Source: Oscillospiraceae bacterium (GTDB lineage Bacteria > Bacillota > Clostridia > Oscillospirales > Oscillospiraceae). From it: a DNA stretch of 33,957 nt. Positions within the stretch are counted from its first letter, which is position 1. Each line of letters starts with the position of its first letter. The stretch is from the NCBI GenBank assembly GCA_015068365.1, contig SVKR01000180.1, positions 1 through 33,957 on the forward strand, given 5' to 3'. Below are positions 1 through 7,287 of this stretch, one piece after another. The position numbers were made by a program, and so were the translations under genes. Under the pieces are notes generated by a model that had not been told where the DNA came from, did no database searches, and worked only from the letters and a program-made list of their open reading frames with translations.

Positions 1-243
1 AACGCGGACATCATCATCTACAACTGCTCCATCGCCGCCCAGCTGCACACGCTGGACGACCTCACCGGCCTGAGCCCCGTGCTGGCGGATTTCAAGGCCG
101 TGAAGTCCGGCAGCGCCTGGTGCACCACCGAGAGCATGTTCCAGCAGACGGACAAAATGGGCACCATCATCGAGGAGATGAACAAAATCTTCTCCGGCAA
201 GACCGACGGCAGCGATCTCGACTATATCTTCCGATTGGAGTGA
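1..243 (+). CDS. ABC transporter substrate-binding protein, C-terminal end (partial)
   Basis: The reading frame is open from the first base and ends at TGA 241-243, so it is absent from the ORF track only because its start lies outside the window. The 80 visible residues (start NADIIIYNCS, end DYIFRLE) resemble the last lobe of a BtuF/FhuD-type periplasmic-binding-like protein, including a segment listing a site that is 'in' a state and a closing GTIIEEMNKIFSG helix. It sits 4 bp before a FecCD permease and a matching ATPase, the standard order for a corrinoid or iron-siderophore importer. In a Gram-positive cell it would be a lipoprotein that hands substrate to the permease. The substrate cannot be read from this fragment; corrinoid is favoured by the riboswitch-like sequence downstream of the operon. 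Confidence 0.75.
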   Translation, partial: NADIIIYNCSIAAQLHTLDDLTGLSPVLADFKAVKSGSAWCTTESMFQQTDKMGTIIEEMNKIFSGKTDGSDLDYIFRLE

Positions 244-247
244 GCCT

Positions 248-1309
248 ATGGGCGCAAGCAGACAACCCTCCCCCGCCGGGGACAGCATATCGGCCAACGT
301 GGCCCGGGCGCGCTACGCCGGCGTCATCGTCGGGCTGCTGATCGCCCTGGCGGCGCTGGTGGTGTGGAACATCAACACCGGCAGCGTGCACATCTCCGTG
401 CCGGACATCGCCCGCATCATCTTCCGGCGCGCGGGCGACTCCACCCAGGTGGGCATCGTCTGGAACCTGCGCCTGCCCCGCATCTGCGCCGCGGCCGTGC
501 TGGGCGGCGGGCTGGCCCTCTCCGGCTTTCTGATGCAGACCTTCTTCGGCAACCCCATCGCCGGACCCTTCGTGCTGGGCATCTCCTCCGGCTCGAAGCT
601 CATCGTGGCGCTGGTGATGATCGTGGCGCTGCGCTACGTGGCCTTCATCTCCTCCTGGATGATGGTGATCGCCGCCTTCGTCGGCGCGCTGATCGCCATG
701 GGCTTTGTGCTTCTGGCCGCCCGCAGCATCCGGCAGATGAGCATGCTTCTGGTGGCGGGCATCATGATCTCCTACATCTGCTCGGCCATCACGGAGTTTC
801 TCATCACCTTTGCCAAGGACAGCGACATCGTGAACCTGCACGGCTGGTCCCAGGGCAGCTTTTCCGGCACCACCTGGAGCAACGTGGGCGTGTTCACCCT
901 CATCATCGGCGTCTGCCTGGTGGTGGTGTTCTTCATGAGCAAGCCCATCAGCGCCTACCAGATGGGCGAGAGCTATGCCCAGAGCATGGGCGTCAACGTC
1001 AAGCGCTTTCGCGTGGTGCTGATCCTCATGTCCAGCCTCATCGCCGGCTGCGTCACCGCCTTTGCCGGACCGATCTCCTTCGTCGGCATCGCGGTGCCCC
1101 ATCTGGTGAAGCTGCTGCTGAAAACCGCCAAGCCCATCGTGGTCATCCCCAGCTGCTTTCTGGGCGGGGCGGTGTTCTGCCTTTTCTGCGACTACATCGC
1201 CCGCACGGCCTTTGCGCCGACGGAGCTTTCCATCAGCACGGTCACGGCCATTTTCGGCGCGCCCGTGGTCATCTGGATGCTGATCCGCCGCCACAGCGGC
1301 AAGATGTGA
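248..1309 (+). CDS. FecCD/BtuC-family ABC transporter permease
   Basis: A 353-residue integral membrane protein with about ten hydrophobic segments, of normal length for the FecCD family. Family landmarks include RLPRICAAAVLGGGLALSG (residues about 75-93), FFGNPIAGPFVLGISSGSK soon after, and the cytoplasmic coupling region with GPISFVGIAVPHLVK (about 278-292) that contacts the ATPase. It forms the channel of a type II importer for vitamin B12, haem or ferric siderophores. The gene begins 4 bp after the binding-protein stop and is followed 13 bp later by the ATPase, so the three form one operon. Compared with the best-known homologues nothing essential seems missing. Specificity is inferred as corrinoid only from context. 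Confidence 0.92.
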   Translation: MGASRQPSPAGDSISANVARARYAGVIVGLLIALAALVVWNINTGSVHISVPDIARIIFRRAGDSTQVGIVWNLRLPRICAAAVLGGGLALSGFLMQTFFGNPIAGPFVLGISSGSKLIVALVMIVALRYVAFISSWMMVIAAFVGALIAMGFVLLAARSIRQMSMLLVAGIMISYICSAITEFLITFAKDSDIVNLHGWSQGSFSGTTWSNVGVFTLIIGVCLVVVFFMSKPISAYQMGESYAQSMGVNVKRFRVVLILMSSLIAGCVTAFAGPISFVGIAVPHLVKLLLKTAKPIVVIPSCFLGGAVFCLFCDYIARTAFAPTELSISTVTAIFGAPVVIWMLIRRHSGKM

Positions 1310-1322
1310 GGAGGCGGGCAAC

Positions 1323-2438
1323 GTGAGCGATTTCTACTTCCGCACCGCCGACCTGGACGTGGGCTATAACGGCAAGCCCCTGATCCACAGCATCGACATC
1401 TCCCTCGCCGCCGGCGACATTCTGACGCTGATCGGCCCCAACGGCTCCGGCAAGAGCACGATTCTGAAGAGCATCACCAAGCACCTTTCCATGCTCCGGG
1501 GCGACGCCTACATCGCCGACGCCTCGGTGAACGCCATGAGCTTCAAGCAGCTCTCCCAGAAGCTGGCCGTGGTGCTGACCGAGCGCATCAAGGGCGAGCT
1601 TCTGACCTGCTGGGACGTGGTGGCCACCGGCCGCTATCCCTATACGAACACGCTGGGCCTGCTCTCCCCCGACGACCATGAGAAGATCCGCGCGGCAATG
1701 GAACGGGTCCACGCCTATGAGCTGGCGGAGAAGGACTTCACCGCCATCAGCGACGGGCAGCGCCAGCGTGTGCTGCTGGCCCACGCCATCTGCCAGGAGC
1801 CGGAGATCATCGTGCTGGACGAGCCCACCAGCTTTCTGGACATCCGCCACAAGCTGGAGCTGCTGAGCATCCTGCGCTCCATGGCCAAGGAAAAGGGCAT
1901 CACCGTCATCATGAGCCTGCATGAGATCGACCTGGCCCAAAAGGTCTCGGACAAGATCATGTGCGTCCACGGCGACGTGATCTCCCACTTCGGCACCCCG
2001 GACGAGATCTTCCGGGAGGGCATCATCGCGGAGCTTTACGGCATCACCGCCGGCACCTACAACCTGGCCTACGGCAGCGTGGAGCTGCCCGCCCCCAGCG
2101 GCACGGCGGAAACCTTTGTCATCTCCGGCGGCGGCTGCGGCATACCGCTGTTCCGCCGCCTGCAAAAGGAGAATACCCCGTTTTACGCGGGCATCCTCTA
2201 CGAAAACGATCTGGAACTGCCCATTGCCCGGGCGCTGGCCGCCGAGGTGGTCACCGAGCGGGCGTTTGAACCCATCGGCGACGCCGCCTTTGCGCGGGCC
2301 GAGGCGCTGCTGCGCCGGTGCAGGCGCGTCATCAACGCCGGCGTCCCCGTCGGCAGCTGCAACGCGCGCATCGCAGCGCTGCTGGAAACGGCGGAGCGCC
2401 TGGGGATTTTGCAGGAAGGAGCGAACAGTACAGTCTGA
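1323..2438 (+). CDS. ABC transporter ATPase with extra C-terminal domain (BtuD/FepC-like)
   Basis: The first 250 or so residues are a complete importer ATPase: Walker A GPNGSGKST, a signature loop in the form ISDGQRQR rather than LSGGQ (common in the B12/iron branch), Walker B IIVLDEP and the switch histidine in SLHEIDLA. The start is GTG at 1323, preceded by GGAGGCGGG. Ordinary members end near residue 260; this one continues for about 110 residues with VISGGGCGIPLFRRLQK, an YAGILYENDLELP stretch and an RRVINAGVPVGSCN stretch. I recognise the extension as something found on some clostridial and archaeal relatives but cannot assign a function. It closes the importer operon; no terminator was found directly after it, and the riboswitch-like element begins about 60 bp downstream. 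Confidence 0.93.
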   Translation: MSDFYFRTADLDVGYNGKPLIHSIDISLAAGDILTLIGPNGSGKSTILKSITKHLSMLRGDAYIADASVNAMSFKQLSQKLAVVLTERIKGELLTCWDVVATGRYPYTNTLGLLSPDDHEKIRAAMERVHAYELAEKDFTAISDGQRQRVLLAHAICQEPEIIVLDEPTSFLDIRHKLELLSILRSMAKEKGITVIMSLHEIDLAQKVSDKIMCVHGDVISHFGTPDEIFREGIIAELYGITAGTYNLAYGSVELPAPSGTAETFVISGGGCGIPLFRRLQKENTPFYAGILYENDLELPIARALAAEVVTERAFEPIGDAAFARAEALLRRCRRVINAGVPVGSCNARIAALLETAERLGILQEGANSTV

Positions 2439-2497
2439 CACACGACCGGGCCTGTCCCCCGCCGGCAAACTGCCATTCACAATCCATACCTCCGCAG

Positions 2498-2580
2498 TGC
2501 GCGCGCAAGAAAGCGCGCGGTAAAAGGGAATCGGGTGAGAGTCCCGAGCGATCCGGTCACTGTCCAAGGACAAGTGCGGC
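2498..2580 (+). promoter_or_regulatory. Cobalamin riboswitch-like core, apparently truncated
   Basis: The string AAAAGGGAATCGGGTGAGAG, then TCCCGA and GCGATCCGGTCACTGT, matches the conserved middle of the cobalamin riboswitch (AAAAGGGAA, GGTGNAANTCC, CCCGCNACTGT) in the correct order. A GCGCGC/GCGCGC hairpin lies just 5' of it. The expected 3' half (a GGGAAGG block and the GCCAGGAGACC-type B12 box) is not visible; instead the sequence runs into a coding-like stretch. So it may be a dead remnant or a divergent member. A covariance-model search would settle this. Confidence 0.6.
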
Positions 2581-2589
2581 AAGCTGCTG

Positions 2590-2766
2590 CCTGTGGCCCC
2601 CATCAAGGTCAAGGACGGCGGCACCGACAAAGTCACCACCAAAGCCGATGGCAGCGTGGGCGAGGTGAAGACGGACGCCTCCGGCGCCGTCACTGAGGCC
2701 AGCGCAACGCTCAGCGCAAGCGCTCTGGCCGCCGCAGCGGGCAAGACGAAGGCCGCGTACGGCGGC
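2590..2766 (+). pseudogene. Fragment of an SLH-type surface protein repeat region
   Basis: In the frame starting GTG 2593 the translation reads APIKVKDGGTDKVTTKADGS and continues GEVKTDASGAVTEASATLSA. This Thr/Asp/Gly-rich pattern is typical of the repeat linker of large S-layer-homology surface proteins of Oscillospirales. No ribosome binding site, signal peptide or SLH domain accompanies it, and the frame runs on through the start of the next gene into non-protein-like sequence. I read it as a remnant left by recombination, fused to the 3' side of the riboswitch-like element. Confidence 0.45.
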
Positions 2767-2786
2767 CGTGGAAAGGAATGGATTCC

Positions 2787-3602
2787 ATGCGTAAGAAAGC
2801 CTTTTTCGCCCTGGTGCCGGCATTGCTGCTGGCGCTGGCCCTGAGCGCCCCGGCCCTGGCCGGGCAGACAGGCAGGACGCAGCTGGACGTCATCAACTAC
2901 AGCTCGTCCGATCAAGTAACCGCAATCTGGCTGGAGGAGACCGAAGGCCGGACGGACCTGGTGTTCACCCTAAACCGCGCCGATGCCGACCTGGCCTTCC
3001 TTGGCCGGTCCTTCGCCGCAGCGGCGAATGCCGTGGCGCAGCGTGCGCCGGACGGCAGCTTCACTCTGCCGCTTGCGCAATACGCGGAGCCCTTCGCCGT
3101 CAGCTTCCACTGCACCGGGGACGGCACCTGGCACGAGCTGCAGTTTCGCCTCTACCCCGACTTCGGCCAGCTGGACGTGTTCGACTCCTACGGCGCCATC
3201 CCTACCAACCAGCGCCTGACGGTGGACGGCGTGGAGTACGCCGCGGAGATCTATAACATCGGCGGCAGCAACTATTTCAAGCTGCGCTCCATCGCGGCGC
3301 TGCTCAGCGGCAGCGCGGCCCAGTTCGACGTGGACTATGACGCGGACGCGGGGCTGGTGCTCATCACCACTGGCGCGCCCTACGCCGCCCAGGCGGGCGA
3401 CCTGGCCATCGGCGCGGACAAAAGCGAATCGGCCATTCCGACCATGCAGGGCATCCGCCTGAACGGCGAGATCGTTTACTTCGACAACGTCTACAACATC
3501 GGCGGCAACAACTTTCTGAAGCTGCGCGACATGGGCACGGCCTTCGGCTTCGGCGTGGATTATGACGATGCCACCCGCACCATGCTGGTCACGACAAAAT
3601 AA
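2787..3602 (+). CDS. Secreted stalk-domain (copper amine oxidase N-like) protein
   Basis: A 271-residue exported protein. ATG 2787 is preferred over ATG 2778 because GAAAGGA lies about 9 bases before it and the product then starts MRKKAFFALVPALLLALALS, a clean signal peptide ending near ALA. The C-terminal half holds two copies of the stalk motif (VDGVEYAAEIYNIGGSNYFKL, then IYNIGGNNFLKLRDM), each followed by a D-Y-D calcium-like turn (DVDYDADAG, GVDYDDATR). Such domains are extracytoplasmic structural or wall-binding modules in Firmicutes. The first 100 residues after the signal peptide match nothing I recognise. It stands alone between the riboswitch-like region and a strong terminator. A role in corrinoid uptake is possible by position only. 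Confidence 0.8.
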   Translation: MRKKAFFALVPALLLALALSAPALAGQTGRTQLDVINYSSSDQVTAIWLEETEGRTDLVFTLNRADADLAFLGRSFAAAANAVAQRAPDGSFTLPLAQYAEPFAVSFHCTGDGTWHELQFRLYPDFGQLDVFDSYGAIPTNQRLTVDGVEYAAEIYNIGGSNYFKLRSIAALLSGSAAQFDVDYDADAGLVLITTGAPYAAQAGDLAIGADKSESAIPTMQGIRLNGEIVYFDNVYNIGGNNFLKLRDMGTAFGFGVDYDDATRTMLVTTK

Positions 3603-3623
3603 AAAAGCGGCAATGCAATACAG

Positions 3624-3659
3624 AAATCGCCCGGTTCCGACGGAACCGGGCGATTTTTT
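3624..3659. terminator. Bidirectional rho-independent terminator
   Basis: A perfect 15-bp stem (AAATCGCCCGGTTCC with its complement, loop GAC) ends in a T-run on the plus strand, and the A-run of its other arm serves the minus strand. It separates the convergent stalk-protein gene and NSS transporter gene. Confidence 0.93.
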
Positions 3660-3677
3660 GTCTGATTCGGTTTTGTC

Positions 3678-5042
3678 TTACTTCCAGGCGAAGGTCACCA
3701 GGCCATAGATGTAAAGGAAGGCCACGACCACGGGGACGACATAGCGGAAGATGGGCTTCATCCAGGGCTTGACCTTGAGGCCCACGCCGGCGTTGGCCTC
3801 GGCCACGAAGTTATCCCAGCCCCAGCCGAACTTGTTGCAGCAGAACAGGGCAAAGATCAGAGCGCCCAGCGGCAGCAGGTTGGTGGAGACGATGAAATCC
3901 CAGAAGTCGAGCCATGCGCTGCCCTCCGCGAAGGGCTGGAAGCTGAACTTGCTGTAACCCAGGGCGGTGGTGAGAGCCAGCAGGAAGATCACGACGCCGC
4001 AGACGACGCTGCCCTTGGGACGGGACCAACCGGTCTTCTCGCGGACCATGGCAAGGATGTTTTCGAACACGGCCAGCTCGGTGGAGAAGGCGGCGAAGAC
4101 CATGAACAGGAAGAACAGCGTGCCCCACCAGCGGCCGCCGGCCATGTTGTTGAAAACCGTCGACATGGTGTTGAACAGCAGCGCGGGGCCAGCGCCCACA
4201 GGGACGTTGTAGCTCGTGCAGGCGGGGAAGATGATGAGGCCGGCCATGAGGGCGACCACGGTGTCGAGGATGATGACGTTGACGCTCTCGCCCATCAGCG
4301 AGCGCTCTTTATTAATGTAGCTGCCGAAGATGGCCATGGAGCCGATGCCAAGGCTCAGCGTGAAGAAGGCCTGGTTCATGGCGCCGACGATGACGCTGCC
4401 GTTGATCTTGCTGAAATCAGGCACCAGATAGAACTTCAGGCCCTCGATGGCGTTCGGCAGCGTGGCGCTGCGGATGCCCAGCACGATCATCAGGATGAAG
4501 AGGATGACCATCATATACTTGGTCACGCGCTCCAGGCCGCCCTGCAGGTTGAAGCACAGGATGCCGAAGCCGACGACCACGGCGATGGCCAGAAAGATGA
4601 CGTTGACACCGGGATTCGTGATCATCGAGACGAAGGGATTCGAGACCCCCTCAACATAAACGAGTTCAGCGTTCTGCCCGGTCAGGAAGCGCCAGAAGTA
4701 ATAGATCATCCAGCCGGTGACCACGGTGTAGAATGCCATCAGGGCCACGTTGCCCAGAAGGGCGAACCAGCCGTGGATGTGCCACTTGCTGCCGGGCTTC
4801 TCCAGCTTCTGATACATGCCGATGGGGCTGGCCTGGCTGGCGCGGCCCATAGCGAACTCCATGACCATGACGGGCAGGCCCAGGATCAGCAGGCAGATGA
4901 TATAGACCAGCACAAAGCCGCCGCCGCCGAACTGGCCCGTCATCCACGGGAACTTCCAGACGTTGCCGCAGCCGATGGCGCAGCCAGCGCTGAGCAGAAT
5001 GAAGCCCAGACGGCTTCCAAGATGCTCGCGTTTCTTGTCCAT
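3678..5042 (-). CDS. Sodium:neurotransmitter symporter (NSS/SNF) family transporter
   Basis: A 454-residue membrane protein with about eleven to twelve hydrophobic segments. The N-terminus carries the NSS hallmark GSRLGFILLSAGCAIGCGN followed by VWKFPW, the unwound first helix that binds Na+ and the amino-acid substrate (compare LeuT). Length is typical of bacterial members. It would import an amino acid or related amine by Na+ symport. The start is well fixed by TTTGGAGGAATCAACGTTATG. It is transcribed alone: a terminator lies 3' of it, and the lipoprotein gene upstream ends in its own hairpin. The leader holds an inverted repeat and two TTCGAAAT repeats near the -10 (listed separately). The substrate cannot be predicted with confidence. 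Confidence 0.95.
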   Translation of the reverse strand: MDKKREHLGSRLGFILLSAGCAIGCGNVWKFPWMTGQFGGGGFVLVYIICLLILGLPVMVMEFAMGRASQASPIGMYQKLEKPGSKWHIHGWFALLGNVALMAFYTVVTGWMIYYFWRFLTGQNAELVYVEGVSNPFVSMITNPGVNVIFLAIAVVVGFGILCFNLQGGLERVTKYMMVILFILMIVLGIRSATLPNAIEGLKFYLVPDFSKINGSVIVGAMNQAFFTLSLGIGSMAIFGSYINKERSLMGESVNVIILDTVVALMAGLIIFPACTSYNVPVGAGPALLFNTMSTVFNNMAGGRWWGTLFFLFMVFAAFSTELAVFENILAMVREKTGWSRPKGSVVCGVVIFLLALTTALGYSKFSFQPFAEGSAWLDFWDFIVSTNLLPLGALIFALFCCNKFGWGWDNFVAEANAGVGLKVKPWMKPIFRYVVPVVVAFLYIYGLVTFAWK

Positions 5043-5076
5043 AACGTTGATTCCTCCAAATCTCTTCTTTTCTCTC

Positions 5077-5111
5077 CGAAAGCGACGCTTTCGAAATCAT
5101 TCGAAATTATA
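5077..5111 (-). promoter_or_regulatory. -10 element with inverted and direct repeats before the NSS gene
   Basis: Read on the minus strand, TATAAT (5106-5111) is a perfect -10; no convincing -35 was found at 17 bp. Around it lie CGAAAGC-GAC-GCTTTCG (5077-5093, a 7-bp inverted repeat) and a 10-base direct repeat, TTCGAAATCA then TTCGAAATTA (5090-5109), each with a TTCGAA palindrome. The arrangement looks like an operator cluster covering the promoter and early leader. Confidence 0.5.
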
Positions 5112-5156
5112 ATATAGCAGTTGCCCGGAAAAAACAAGGGGTCTGGTTCTTTTTGT

Positions 5157-5206
5157 AAAAAAAGCGCGGGTCGGCGGGCAGAGGCGCGCTGCGCCTCTGC
5201 CCGCCG
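5157..5206 (-). terminator. Terminator of the repeat-tailed lipoprotein gene
   Basis: On the minus strand a 15-bp perfect stem (GGCGGGCAGAGGCGC, loop AGC) lies just after the lipoprotein stop, followed after about nine bases by seven T. It insulates the NSS promoter from the upstream gene. Confidence 0.85.
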
Positions 5207-5217
5207 GACGCGCCGGA

Positions 5218-6531
5218 TCACCAGTCCCAGGTGTCGCCCGGATCGGACCAGTCGTCCCAGGTATCGCCGGGGTCGGACCAGTCGTCCCAGGTATCGCCGG
5301 GGTCGGACCAGGGATCGTAGTCATTGTATTCCTCATAGTCCCATCCGGCGTCGTTGGACTCATAGAAGTTGCCGTCGTCGTCGATGTAATAGTCGTCGCC
5401 GAAGCCGATGAACTCGTTGCTGTAGCCGTTCCAGTACCAGACGTCGCCGTCGGAATCATACCAGTAATACGGCGTGCCGTAATCGCCGGAATCGGACTGC
5501 TGCGCCGGTTGGGCGGGCACGGGCTTGGGGGCGGTGGACCAGCCGCCGCCATAGGTGCAGCTGTCCATCATACGGTTGCACAGCTCAAAGTAGTTGTAGA
5601 TCCGGCTTTCCAGCGCCACAGTCATCGCATAGACCACGTAGCCGGTGGGGCCGTAATAGCGCACCTCCAGACAGCCGCGCACAGGCTGGGAGGGGCTGGG
5701 CGTAAAAATGCTGCTGTCCAGCCACAGGAAGGAGGTCATGCTGTAATAGCTGCCGCCGTCCTTAAAATCCGTGCCGAAGCACTGCAGCAGCTTGCTGCCA
5801 AAAATGGCAGAGGATATCCGATCCAGGAGGTCCTTCAGATGACGCTGGGCAGTCGCGGCGCCCTGGGTCATATAGGAGTCATAGCCGTCGATGTGCTGGA
5901 AGGCGATCATGATATTGCTGTAATAGTCGTCCGTGCCCTTTTCCAGCGCGGCGTTGAAGCTCAGCGCACAATCAAAGTCGCTGCGGACATCCACCGTCAT
6001 CGTGCGGGGATAGGCGATCGAAACGGAGGAAAAGCTGCCCGGAAAGCTTACGGTGCGATCCAGCGGATCGGAGAGTGCGGGCAGCAGAAGCATCTCGTCC
6101 GCCGCAGTCAGCGTGTTGCCGTCGGCGTCGCTGGCGCCGCCGACGATGCGCCGCAGGGTGGTGAAGGGCGTGCCGTTCGTCATGAGCACGGCGGCGTCGC
6201 CGTCCGCTTCCAGAACGCCGCTGTCGACGTCTGTACCGTAGAGGTTCACAAGGCGCCACGTGCCGTCGGCCTCGATCTGCAGATAGAACGGCTTGGCGTC
6301 ATATTTCCAGCAGCCGGCAAACGCCGAAAAATCCGGCTGCTTCTCTTCCGGTTCCGGCGTGGGGGCCGGCGTTGGTTGCGGCGTGGGCTCCGGGGCAGCG
6401 GTCGGCGCCGGCGGCGCGGTTTCCGGGGGCGGGGCGGTCGGTTCCGCAGACGTGCTGCCGCCGCAGGCGCACAGGCTCAGGCACAGCGCGGCAGCAAGCA
6501 GAAGGCACATGAGACGCTTCATATTCCTCAT
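5218..6531 (-). CDS. Lipoprotein with proline-rich linker and acidic Trp/Asp tandem-repeat tail
   Basis: A lipoprotein of about 437 residues. The signal peptide MKRLMCLLLAAALCLSLCAC ends in a lipobox (LCAC). The track's start 13 codons upstream is less likely; ATG 6531 or 6522 follows a purine-rich GAGAGAGAACGGA. Next comes a Pro/Thr/Glu linker, then a globular part beginning FSAFAGCWKYDAKPFYLQIE, which resembles small calycin-like 'how much is left' domains only loosely. The tail is very rich in Asp, Tyr and Trp (YWYDSDGDVWYWNGYSNEF) and finishes with three 10-residue units WSDPGDTWDD. It should be anchored to the outer face of the membrane. I recognise no function; the acidic repeats could bind cations. 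Confidence 0.8.
   Translation of the reverse strand: MRNMKRLMCLLLAAALCLSLCACGGSTSAEPTAPPPETAPPAPTAAPEPTPQPTPAPTPEPEEKQPDFSAFAGCWKYDAKPFYLQIEADGTWRLVNLYGTDVDSGVLEADGDAAVLMTNGTPFTTLRRIVGGASDADGNTLTAADEMLLLPALSDPLDRTVSFPGSFSSVSIAYPRTMTVDVRSDFDCALSFNAALEKGTDDYYSNIMIAFQHIDGYDSYMTQGAATAQRHLKDLLDRISSAIFGSKLLQCFGTDFKDGGSYYSMTSFLWLDSSIFTPSPSQPVRGCLEVRYYGPTGYVVYAMTVALESRIYNYFELCNRMMDSCTYGGGWSTAPKPVPAQPAQQSDSGDYGTPYYWYDSDGDVWYWNGYSNEFIGFGDDYYIDDDGNFYESNDAGWDYEEYNDYDPWSDPGDTWDDWSDPGDTWDDWSDPGDTWDW
5221..5310. repeat. Three 30-bp tandem repeats inside the lipoprotein gene
   Basis: Units 5251-5280 and 5281-5310 are identical (GTCGTCCCAGGTATCGCCGG plus GGTCGGACCA); unit 5221-5250 differs at a few positions. 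Each encodes a WSDPGDTWDD-type unit. The identity suggests recent slippage or unequal exchange. Confidence 0.95.
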
Positions 6532-6615
6532 TCCGTTCTCTCTCTCTTTCATGTGATTATTTCGCAGCAATCACGGGGCAGCGATCCCCTTTCGCCCCGA
6601 TTGTGCCGCACTGCT

Positions 6616-6644
6616 ACACTAACACATTAACAGAATGATGTCAA
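6616..6644 (-). promoter_or_regulatory. Sigma-A-type promoter of the lipoprotein gene
   Basis: Minus-strand TTGACA (6639-6644), 17-bp spacer, TAGTGT (6616-6621). The leader of roughly 80 bases contains an imperfect hairpin (6568-6603; CAATCGGGGC against GCCCCGTGATTG). Confidence 0.75.
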
Positions 6645-6682
6645 CGGCGGCTTCCTGCGCATTTCACATGCATGAAAGAAGA

Positions 6683-6719
6683 CGCGGACGGCTTTACGCG
6701 CCGTCCGCGCCCTTTTTTT
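6683..6719. terminator. Terminator at the end of the oxoacid oxidoreductase operon
   Basis: A 10-bp GC stem (CGCGGACGGC with its complement) lies 17 bp beyond the last gene. On the minus strand it is followed by TCTTCTTTC; on the plus strand by seven T, so it can work both ways. Confidence 0.8.
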
Positions 6720-6725
6720 GGTTAT

Positions 6726-7271
6726 TTACCGTTGGCTGCGCCCGATCTCCAGGCCCTTTTCAAAGGCCTGCTTGTTCAGCGGCAGCAGCTTGGCCTTGCT
6801 GGCCAGCTTGTGCTCGATGGTGCCCCAGACGATGGCCGGGTCGATCTCGCCCTTGTAACCGACGTAGACGCCCAGCATGATGATGTTCAGCACCTTGCTG
6901 TTGCCCATCTCCAGCGCCAGCTCCGTCACCGGGGCCTTGACCACCTTGATGTCGTCGCGGGGGATGTCGTCGGAGACGATGGAGCTGTTGATGAACAGCG
7001 TGCCGCCCGGCTTGACATAGCTCAGGAACTTGTTGAGGCTCGCGCCGTTCATCACGATCACGTCGTCCTGGCTGGTGCCCAGGGGCGCGCCGATCTTCTC
7101 ATCGGAGATGACCACATAGCAGTTGGCGGTGCCGCCGCGCTGCTCCGCGCCGTAGGAGGGGAAGAAGGTGACGTTTTTATCGGTGGAGCTGCACACGCTC
7201 TCCGCCAGGAACTTGCCCAGGGTCATGACGCCCTGTCCGCCGAAGCCGGCGACGCAAAGATTGGTTTCCAT
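6726..7271 (-). CDS. 2-oxoacid:ferredoxin oxidoreductase, gamma subunit
   Basis: A 181-residue protein of the pyruvate/ketoisovalerate ferredoxin oxidoreductase gamma family. The N-terminus NLCVAGFGGQGVMTLGKFLA has the family's GxGGQGV loop, and SYGAEQRGGTANCYVVIS is the second conserved block. In four-subunit enzymes the gamma chain packs against alpha and helps bind CoA during oxidative decarboxylation of a 2-oxoacid to acyl-CoA. It is the last gene of the operon, 16 bp after the beta subunit, and has a clear GGAGG (GAAGGAGGTAAAACGGATATG). Length is typical. Whether the enzyme prefers 2-oxoglutarate (Kor) or branched-chain oxoacids (Vor) cannot be decided from this subunit. Confidence 0.92.
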   Translation of the reverse strand: METNLCVAGFGGQGVMTLGKFLAESVCSSTDKNVTFFPSYGAEQRGGTANCYVVISDEKIGAPLGTSQDDVIVMNGASLNKFLSYVKPGGTLFINSSIVSDDIPRDDIKVVKAPVTELALEMGNSKVLNIIMLGVYVGYKGEIDPAIVWGTIEHKLASKAKLLPLNKQAFEKGLEIGRSQR

Positions 7272-7287
7272 ATCCGTTTTACCTCCT

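Noticed and set aside
167-1321. 384-residue minus-strand ORF
   Set aside because: His/Asp/Ala/Gly-rich translation typical of the antisense of GC-rich coding sequence; the plus strand holds a clear FecCD permease.
1269-2915. 548-residue minus-strand ORF
   Set aside because: Antisense shadow of the importer ATPase and the riboswitch-like region; no family motifs.
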